Shown here in pieces: positions 56,740 to 64,000 of a DNA stretch of 64,000 bases. The notes under the pieces were generated by a model that made no database searches, was not told the DNA's origin, and saw only the letters and a program-made list of their open reading frames with translations. Position numbers and translations under genes: made by a program. The first letter of the stretch is position 1; the number at the start of each line of letters is the position of its first letter. The DNA comes from Nakataea oryzae (taxonomy: Eukaryota > Ascomycota > Sordariomycetes > Magnaporthales > Magnaporthaceae), in assembly GCA_003049435.1 (NCBI GenBank), contig PYSQ01000156.1, forward strand, positions 1-64,000, read 5' to 3'.

Positions 56740-57420
56740 ACCGTTCGGCTTGTTGAAATTTGCTGAGCATCGAGTATTCATGTCTGGCTTTCCGTAAAAC
56801 TCACCATATGCATGTGAATAGATGCGGATAGATCACGCCGTCACGAAGCTAAACTTTGAGCTGGCACAGCCTGGTTACCAAGTCCTCCTAGCTAGTCATC
56901 CTGTCGCAGGAATTTCGTCCCAGGTAAACTTTAATAGATTATCTTGGCTCTCTTCAAGATTTCGACAGCCTCAGTTATCTGAAAGGATGTTTCTGAAGAG
57001 TCTACCAGGATTCTTTGTGTTGTTTTGTGTAGAAATTATCAAAGTCTCAAGAAGACTCCCACTGACATCCGTTGGGACTATGGAACTTGTGGTGGACTAT
57101 AATAAGCAGAGACATGGGTCAAGTTTACTGCCTGACACAGGTGTTCCTTTGATAATGCAGCTCGCTATCTCTTTTGACTGTAAGTTATCTAGAAATCAAT
57201 GGTAGCTAGCATGGCATTAGCAAAAATGTATATCCGCACTCTTTCAGCTCGTATATATTCTGAAGCACTGCGTGTACGAATCCAGAAGAATAGGAGAGAG
57301 AAGAGTTCGTGTCGAGAATCAAAATGGAAAAGAATCTAGTAAAGCCAAAGACAGTCAACATTCAAGTCTTACTGAGAATATGCAGCGGCGGTCTTCTGAT
57401 GAGCGAGCTATCTCCAAGAC
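56740..57420. other. AT-richer island of unknown origin
   Basis: GC content falls to roughly 42-45% (25 of 60 in 56941-57000) against about 60% outside. It carries a 127-codon frame (56822-57205, +) with ordinary protein-like composition (QPGYQVLLASHPVAGISSQV) and a second short frame (57272-57484, +). No terminal repeats, reverse transcriptase or transposase motif is seen, and TpA is not strongly enriched, so repeat-induced point mutation is not evident. It could be a mobile-element fragment, an acquired segment or an orphan gene. Confidence 0.4.
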
Positions 57421-60400
57421 AAGCTGGGCGCCATGTTTCATCGCGGGGACAAGCTGTCAAGCAACCGAACCGACGGCAATATGATTCCGCCTATTCACCG
57501 CCCAGGTAGTTGCCTACAGTCTCGTACGTTCGCAGGCATGAGCCCGTCCTGCCACGGATTGGGAAAGTGCGTCTGCGCCCCATGGACTTCTCCTCAAAGA
57601 TCCCCAGGATTCGCCAGACACTAGCGCGCGCGACTGTTGCTGCACATACATAATGACGTTTTCACGTGTGGAGAGATCAAATCTCCTTGACCAGGTTCAC
57701 GGTGCAGGCCGATGAGGGACGCAAGAGACGCAGGTGAGATTACGATATCTAGATTCCGTGTGTGATGGCAAGACAAAAAAAGCCGAAAAGTTCGGACAGC
57801 GACCAGGTCTGAAAAGTCCGAAGGTGGTGCCTCACGGAGTCTGTGGGCGGCCTTGTGACCTCAGGGTGCCCTTGGGCCGGGAGCACGGGGATGACAAAGG
57901 GAAAAAAAGAAGAGGCAGCCTAGGGCCCATGGAGCTGCCATTCGCACGAGGGCCCATTCCCCCCCATTCCTTGACTCATCCCAACTCACGGGGAGGGTGT
58001 CCGGATGGGGATAGACCGATGCCAGGGGTAAGGCTATCCAGCGCAGGCCGAGAGTGCTGCGGTACGATGGCGGGATGCTGATGATCAGGGAGGAGGCTAA
58101 GGTGGCGATCAACACGCGAAGACCATTTAATCAATCTCCCAGGAAACGTCGTGATCAAGGTGGCGTGCCGGGGAAAGGGACTCATGATTCGGGCCACAAG
58201 AATCGCCTTCTTTATCCGATCCCGACGGCAACATTCCAGAGCTCCGGGGATGACCATGGGTAGAAAGCTCTCTTGGTACCACCTGCTGAATACGGCCAGG
58301 CGTGCAGAGGAGAACCCCTGCGCGAGCGAAGGCGCTTAGGGCTGCCGACGAGAGCCAATCAGGACCAGCCCATCAAGATCGTGGCGGAACTCTCGTTCCA
58401 TTCTACTATCTGTTCCGACCCACTAACTGCCTCGTCGACCTCACCGGTCAACAGCAGCAGGACATTTCGCAACCAGCTTCAAGTGTGGGGGAAAAACCCC
58501 ATGTTCCGGTATATACACAGTCCTCGGGCACGCTATCCATGTCTTTCTCCGAGGGCGGCGTGAAAGGGGGCCCAGTGTGCGTCGCATCCGGTGGAGTCTG
58601 ACAGAAGGGAGTTGCATTGGCCTGGTTCATGATCAACAAACGAGCTTTGTGGCGTCTGAGGTGGATGGTAGGCCCCCCCTAGCTGAGCATCCAGTCTGGC
58701 CAAGCCCGGAAGGGAGGCACAGAGAGGATGGGAGGAGGAGCCGTGGGTAATTTTAGATCCATCGGCTAGCCCTGCACCGTCACAGCCCTCTGCCACCCAA
58801 GCCCCGGCGAAGGCTGCAATGGATGCCGGCTCGAGGCAGAACAAAACATGATTGGAGCAGCTCTCGGCGGACGGGCGAAGCTTGGGTGTGTGTAGACGGC
58901 AGTGCGGAGGGCAATGACCTTGGTGGATTTTGCCCTTGGCTCGCACCCCTTTGGCAGCCTGTGCTGTGGCTGTGTAGGCGCCTGCTGCGTAAGGGTGCCA
59001 CACTTACGACGCGGAGTAGAGAATGCGCTTGGTGTGGTTTTGAGAGCTAATTAGCACCACAAGGGCCTGATTCGGGCCCCCTCACGGTACCTCCCGCCCG
59101 CCTGTGCCTCGAGGCGGGGTGCGGAATCGGGGAGCTCTGCTAGCGCTACGGGCACCGTTCTGCAGGTTGTGGAAAGGACCGAGGCCGTTATCGCAGGGCA
59201 TTCTCCCGACTGGACAGGTGTCCTTTCAGGAGCGCACCAATGGCCGTCGAGGCAAACATCGGGTCTGGAAGGTTGTAGATCGTCACCTCGAGAGCCTGAA
59301 GCGTGACGAACTGGCACCCCCGCTGCTGCAACGCGAGGGTCGCCGCTATTTTCTGGGTTCGCGCGATGGAGAGGGACCTGGACGCAGCGGCCAGTGGGGA
59401 GGCCAGGCCAGACCCTCCGGCCGGCCGTTATCATGGCCTACCAACGGGCCAAGAGGGGCCGGGAGGGGGAGGGGGCAAGGGGAAACGAAAGGCAGCAGAG
59501 CAACCGAGTGGACCGGCAGGCTCGAGAAGCACACAGCAGAGAAGGAGCAAGTACCATGGGTATAAAAGCTGACGCAGATGACATGCGTTGCTGGGTGCAG
59601 CTGGGCATGTCCCGTGTGCAGCGTTCATGCAGTAGCGTGCCCACTAGCTGCAGAACCGGTGCCCGCTCGGCCACTTTCTTTCTCGGCTGCTTGTTGCAGT
59701 CGCCTCAACACCCCCAACCCACGAGTTGCATATTTGCCTGTCGGGTATGTACGAGAGCCGACTAGTCAAAAGGCACTTCCAGAGGGGTGGTGAGGGGCAC
59801 ATCTGCGGGTGGCTGGACCAGAGGCGAATGAGCGAGCGGTGGGGTCCAGATGAGACAAATGCTGGACTAGACCCGCGCTTTTGCGCGGCAAACGCCCGCC
59901 CAGGGGGGAAAAGCAGCAAAAGAAAGCATATGGACACCGCCTCGACTAGAGCCAATGACGCAATCGAAGATTGCCTCGTGGATGCGAGCAAGTACCGAGC
60001 GAGAACAGGACCGATGGGGAGAGGGCGAAGAGTGTGAGGGGACGCCCACAAGGGCTGGCCGGGCCGCACCAGGCAGGCCAACGAATGACTTGGGGGATGG
60101 GCTGGGGTGTGGGCATGTGGACGCACTGGCGGTGGACGAGAAACTGCCGGTGCCGGTGGTGTGCCTGCCCAGTGGCAGACGGGCTGATTTTCGATGCTGC
60201 CAGTCCTACTGACAGGCAACAGTGGCGGTCGTCGCTGGCGCCTTGGTTGAGCCTCTGTGTCCATTCTGGCATCGCGCACATCGTCCAAGGATCAAGACCG
60301 GGATCGGAAGACACTACCCTCGTCTTTGGCTTGGAGGTGGCCGTGGTGGCCTGGAATCGACCTGGCCGTGTCGCTCGCCTACGCGCCCTACCAGGGTATA

Positions 60401-60915
60401 AAGACAGCCAGTCAGCCCATGTAGGTATGTATACATATGCTTTTATGATCGGAGACGTCGGCATGCGCCTAAAAGAGCCCCCGCTTACCCGCCTGGGGGT
60501 GGTGGCCTTTTGCTTGGTGCCCGGGAGGGGTGCAGCGCATCCCGTGGGGGGTGCCCCAATGCAACTGTGATTGGCCTGAGCCACAAGCAGCTGACCAGTG
60601 CCGGCCCACCCTTTCGCAAGCCGCCCATCGCTCGACAGGGATCCAAGGGGGCTGCAGGCATCTTGGCTGTCACCCTCACCAACGGCCTCCCATCCGGTGC
60701 AGCTGATAGACTTTCTTCGTGATCCTCCCTTATCGATCTGCCCAAGGGGCCCCCTGTCTTGCTCGTGTTCCCTGTCATAGCCGGCTGGAGGCTGCAGTCG
60801 CCTCTTGGCTCGGCCGCCCGCCTGGCCGTCGCGCGAGCAGAGAGTATGCGAAAAGTGGGATGTGATAGGGCATTGTTGTGTATGGCAGGGGGCAAGGTTG
60901 GTGCAGCCTGCCTGT

Positions 60916-60957
60916 CTGTGTGTGTGTGTGTGTGCGTGTGCGTGTGCGTCCGTGTGG
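60916..60957 (+). repeat. (TG)n microsatellite with CG interruptions
   Basis: Run of ctgtgtgtgtg... followed by three gcgtgt units within the long gene-less region. Confidence 0.85.
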
Positions 60958-61874
60958 ACAAATCCACGAAGCCACAGAACCTGCCTGACATCCAGCAGTG
61001 CTTCCATAAAAATCAGGGTTCAGGGGCCTGTCAACTATGACGGGGCAATGATGATTATGACTACGGATATCCAAAAAACCAAGACCATCTATGTGCATGC
61101 TATACCGGCTGCGACTTCGCTCCAGTGGCATCCATGATCAGATATACCGGCAACAAGCAGTGCAAACAAGGACAAAACCGCCAAGGACAAAAACAGAGGG
61201 ACAAAGAAAAAAAAACAGGATGACTAGGACCGAAAGAAGAACCTCCCAACGCCATGTGTCCCACCCGTCGCCCGTCCCAAAGCACGCTGGCTGAGCTCTG
61301 TATGTAGGTGCCTCGTGAGCCAAGGTCCACTAAAATGCGGATGCGTGTGGGAGCTCCCAGGCTGGTGCGAAGCACCACCAATTACCGCCCGAAACGAAAC
61401 GATTCCTCCATCCCCCGCCTTTGCCATGCACCTGTCCGTCTATGATTTGCCGTCTCTTCCATGTTGCCTTATGGAAGCGATCATCTCCACCCATGCCGCG
61501 ATCCCACCAACTTTCAAGCAGAGACTTAGCTCCGATGCAGTGTCAAGAGGGTGGGTAATGACAGATTAGAAAAAGGTCCCAACGAAATAAAAACAACAGT
61601 GCAAAACATGAACAAAAAAATAGAACAAAGAAGACGAAGAGGAGAAAAGGTAGGGATGAGAAGCCCGAGGGAAGCGAGGATGCGTGAAAGCACAAAAAAG
61701 GCAACAAAAAAAAAGAGAAAGAAACACATGCCATTTAGCTGTAAAAACGCGAAAAAGGGTATCTTCCATCCGCACAAACAGTCCCTCTCGGAATTTGACC
61801 GGCGCGCGCTTGCCAGCGACCGGTCCAGGGATCATATTCCTCAAAGCAAAACAGGAAGAGAAAACAGAAATTCC

Positions 61875-64000
61875 TTAACCCCTGTGGGTGCTGCCGTCAC
61901 CAGTATAGGCACCATGGGCACCATAGACAGAGTGGCCATGATGGGCACTGCTGGTGTGGGCGCTGTATGGGTCGTGATGGCTTGCACTGGCGTAGCTGGG
62001 GATACCCACATCGTAGGGGTCGTAGCGGGCGGTGCTTATGGAGCCGCCATGACTGATGTGGTGGTGGGGGCTCGCGTGCAGGCCGTACGCACTACCTGAG
62101 CTACGGGTCGAATGACTGAGCGGTCTTGTGTCGTAAATGCTCGACGACAAGGTAGAGAGGCGAAGCCCTGAGCCTGGAGAGGACGACGGCTTGCTCAGTC
62201 CGGGCGAGATTGTGCGGCTGCTGTTCGTCGGATAAGGGGCGGCCCAGGATGAGCTTGGAGGCAGGGAGCGTGGGCTGGGCAGGCCGTGGTCCATGTGGGT
62301 GCTGTGTGCGTGTGCTGTGGCGATGCTGACGTAGCCAGAGGCTATGGAGGGGTCGGTGGCTGTTGTCGCCGAGACCGGGGTCGGAGGAAGGCCGGGGTAC
62401 GTGACGGTCGGCAAAGCGGGGAGACTGACCGGGGTGACGAGATGGTGGGCTTGTGCGAGAGTGGCTGTGGCAGCATGGTGCGCGGAGACGACTGTCGGAG
62501 GGCTGTAGCTGTACTTTGACACAATCTTCCTCAGCGCCCCCTCTAGGACCTTCCACGAGAACACCTTGATGTCCTTCTCAATGTTGCGCGGCTTGGGGTT
62601 GCCAAAGCCCATGATGACCTTGAAGAAGTCCTCCGTGTCGCGGCGGTTCTTGCTGACCGTGATGGGCTTGTTCCCTTCCAGATTACGTCGGATCCGATTC
62701 TTCTCCTCGACGTCGAACTTGCTGTTCCTGGGCGGGACAATCAGCCGCTCCAGCAGGTAGATGGCATCGACCGACGTGACGAAGCAGTCTTTCCTCTCGG
62801 CCCACCATATGCAGCTGATGCAAATGGAGTTGGGCGGCCGATCCCCCACAGGCACGGGCTTGCAGTAGGCAGCGAGCTGGGAGCCTGTCTGCTTCTTAGT
62901 AAACATGACGATGCGCCGCTTGTTTGCCCACTCCTCTTGACTCCAGCTGTTGATGTCGGCCATGCTGTTGAGCTCGTCGGGCCTCATTATCAGCTCTGCC
63001 TTGCGCGGTGGCGGCGCCGCCCCTGCCCAGCCGTTCGAGTAGATGCCATTGCCATAGGCGTGGCTCTGCGTCGAGGCGGCGAGGATGCTGGTGCGTGTGA
63101 GGTTCGATGAGCCAGCTTCGGAATGGTGCGACGTCCTCGGCGATGGTGTGATGGTCTGCCTCATAACGCTTCCCTGCGAGTGCGCGAGCGCCGCCTCGCG
63201 CACAATGTCGTATCTCTCCGATGCATCCTGCGATCCATAGGCCGACCAGGCCCCTGAGCTCTGCCGCAGGCTAGGCGGCCGGTACTGGTCCCCGAAGGAC
63301 ACCCGGCTCCTGTAGGAGCCAAGCATGTCTGCGCTTCCTTGGCTGTATGCAGTGGCGGCGGCGTTGTTGGCGTCGTCGTCGGGCTGCATGTGCGGGACGT
63401 CTGTTGGGATCTGTGTCTCGGCGACGGTGATGCCAGAGACAGGAGTGTATGGGTAGTTATTTGTACTCGCGTCGGGCGAGATGCCGTGGGTATGCAGCTG
63501 ATCGTCTTGGCTGGGGTGGTGCTGGTGGTGTTGGTCATGGTGCTGGTGCTGGTGCTGTATCGGGCTGGCGATGTCTGATGTCCTGACAGTCAAGTGCGAC
63601 GGGTGCGGGTGCTGGTGGTTATGTTGCTGTTCCTGGCCCTGCTGGTGGTGGTCCTGATGTATCTGTTGAGGCTGGGGCTGAGCGGTGGGTGTTGCTGGAC
63701 CGCTGTGGGCGTCCACGTGGGTCTGCGGCCCGGTCTTGTGCCTGGTGTCCTCATGCTGCTGACCCAAGTCACCGGTCACGCCAATGCTGCTAGATAGCGG
63801 CCCGCCCTGCCCATGCGCGTCATCTAGGTGATAGGCAAAACTGCCGCCGCTCACCACGCGCGCCATGCCGTCGGATCCATCGTCCACATATAGAGTCAGC
63901 GGAACGTTGCCGGGCGACGCGCAGTTGGTGAGCATGAACTGCGGCGCCACCGTCGTGATGTTGAAAGCCCAGGCACTGCCGTCCTCACACGACACGCCGC
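61875..64000 (-). CDS. medA: MedA/Acr1-type developmental regulator (5' end outside window)
   Basis: The frame is open from the right edge of the window to the TAA at 61877-61875, about 708 visible codons without an intron. The conserved MedA domain lies at about 330-495 of the visible part: ELNSMADINSWSQEEWANKRRIVMF, PNSICISCIWWAERKDCFVTSVDAIYLLERLI, FDVEEKNRIRRNLEG, ITVSKNRRDTEDFFKVIMGFGNPKPRNIEKDIKVFSWKVLEGAL. Around it are long His/Gln-rich (about 110-165) and Ser/Pro/His-rich stretches, as expected for a nuclear regulator. MedA (Aspergillus), Acr1 (Magnaporthe) and Ren1 (Fusarium) control conidiophore/conidium development and, in pathogens, adhesion or virulence traits. The start codon and any first exon lie beyond 64000. 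The name is from recognised motif order, not a search. Confidence 0.82.
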   Translation of the reverse strand, partial: GVSCEDGSAWAFNITTVAPQFMLTNCASPGNVPLTLYVDDGSDGMARVVSGGSFAYHLDDAHGQGGPLSSSIGVTGDLGQQHEDTRHKTGPQTHVDAHSGPATPTAQPQPQQIHQDHHQQGQEQQHNHQHPHPSHLTVRTSDIASPIQHQHQHHDQHHQHHPSQDDQLHTHGISPDASTNNYPYTPVSGITVAETQIPTDVPHMQPDDDANNAAATAYSQGSADMLGSYRSRVSFGDQYRPPSLRQSSGAWSAYGSQDASERYDIVREAALAHSQGSVMRQTITPSPRTSHHSEAGSSNLTRTSILAASTQSHAYGNGIYSNGWAGAAPPPRKAELIMRPDELNSMADINSWSQEEWANKRRIVMFTKKQTGSQLAAYCKPVPVGDRPPNSICISCIWWAERKDCFVTSVDAIYLLERLIVPPRNSKFDVEEKNRIRRNLEGNKPITVSKNRRDTEDFFKVIMGFGNPKPRNIEKDIKVFSWKVLEGALRKIVSKYSYSPPTVVSAHHAATATLAQAHHLVTPVSLPALPTVTYPGLPPTPVSATTATDPSIASGYVSIATAHAHSTHMDHGLPSPRSLPPSSSWAAPYPTNSSRTISPGLSKPSSSPGSGLRLSTLSSSIYDTRPLSHSTRSSGSAYGLHASPHHHISHGGSISTARYDPYDVGIPSYASASHHDPYSAHTSSAHHGHSVYGAHGAYTGDGSTHRG

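Larger units (their letters stand above)
55673..61874. other. 6.2 kb region without a recognisable gene
   Basis: Between the oxidase start (-) and the 3' end of the MedA-type gene (-). Open frames up to 353 codons occur (for example 61007-59946, -) but have no motif and depend on low-complexity or simple-repeat sequence. It holds an AT-richer island (about 56740-57420), TATA-like words on + (59569-59576 gtataaaa; 60396-60401 tataaa), a TG repeat (60916-60957) and A-rich 3' sequence of the medA-like gene (61560-61740). Unannotated transposon remnants or long non-coding RNA are possible; I cannot support a specific call. Confidence 0.5.

Noticed and set aside
56822..57205. Calling the AT-island frame a transposase or reverse transcriptase
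   Set aside because: No DDE, RT or integrase motif could be read in any frame, and no terminal repeats flank it; left as unknown.
59946..61007. 353-codon open frame (-) in the long gene-less region
   Set aside because: Its start reads through the TG/CA microsatellite (HAHAHTHTHT) and the rest has no conserved-looking segment.

Overview
This 64 kb window is nuclear DNA of a filamentous ascomycete, most likely a Sordariomycete. The genes are GC-rich and have short GT-AG introns (about 60-190 bp) with CTGAC/CTAAC branch-point-like sequences. They include Pezizomycotina hallmarks: a CFEM receptor, Pth11-like receptors, a MedA-type regulator, fungal GH16 and GH128 enzymes, and a Fta1-type kinetochore protein. 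No bacterial operon structure, rRNA or CRISPR array is visible. Two undetermined bases (12260 and 46516) beside homopolymers or GC runs indicate a draft assembly.

Left part (1-25 kb): the 3' end of an unknown gene (+), a Dal5-type permease (-), a secreted M28 aminopeptidase (+), a monocarboxylate-type MFS transporter (+), an unknown repeat-bearing protein (+), Fta1/CENP-L (+, frame broken at an N), the FYVE protein Pep7/Vac1 (-), siroheme synthase Met8 (+), the APSES cell-cycle factor Mbp1/Res2 (-), an LYR-motif protein (+) and a GNAT acetyltransferase (-). Most of these are core housekeeping or cell-cycle genes.

Middle part (25-48 kb): a 5'-nucleotidase-type phosphoesterase with a GC-AG intron (+); two seven-helix receptors (one Pth11-like, one CFEM-Pth11) on the minus strand flanking a polyglutamine-bearing unknown protein; a GH16 glucanase (-); a secreted HEFSH-motif protein (+); a tRNA-Glu/tRNA-Lys pair 5 nt apart and probably co-transcribed (-); a GPI-anchored GH128 glucanase (-); and peroxisomal 3-ketoacyl-CoA thiolase with a PTS2 signal (-). 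Cell-wall and surface functions dominate here.

Right part (48-64 kb): an accessory-looking zone. It holds a decayed RNase H-like gene (-), a DHA14-type MFS transporter that has lost its first half (+), an HXXXD acyltransferase (-) and a bicovalent-FAD oxidase (-). A 6.2 kb stretch without a recognisable gene follows, containing an AT-richer island of unknown origin. The window ends inside a MedA/Acr1-type developmental regulator (-). Transporter remnant, acyltransferase and oxidase together resemble the edge of a degraded secondary-metabolite locus, but no core synthase is present.

Exon coordinates come from splice-site consensus, conserved protein motifs and agreement of reading phase. Every complete multi-exon model below sums to a whole number of codons. 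Family assignments rest on recognised motifs, with no database search.
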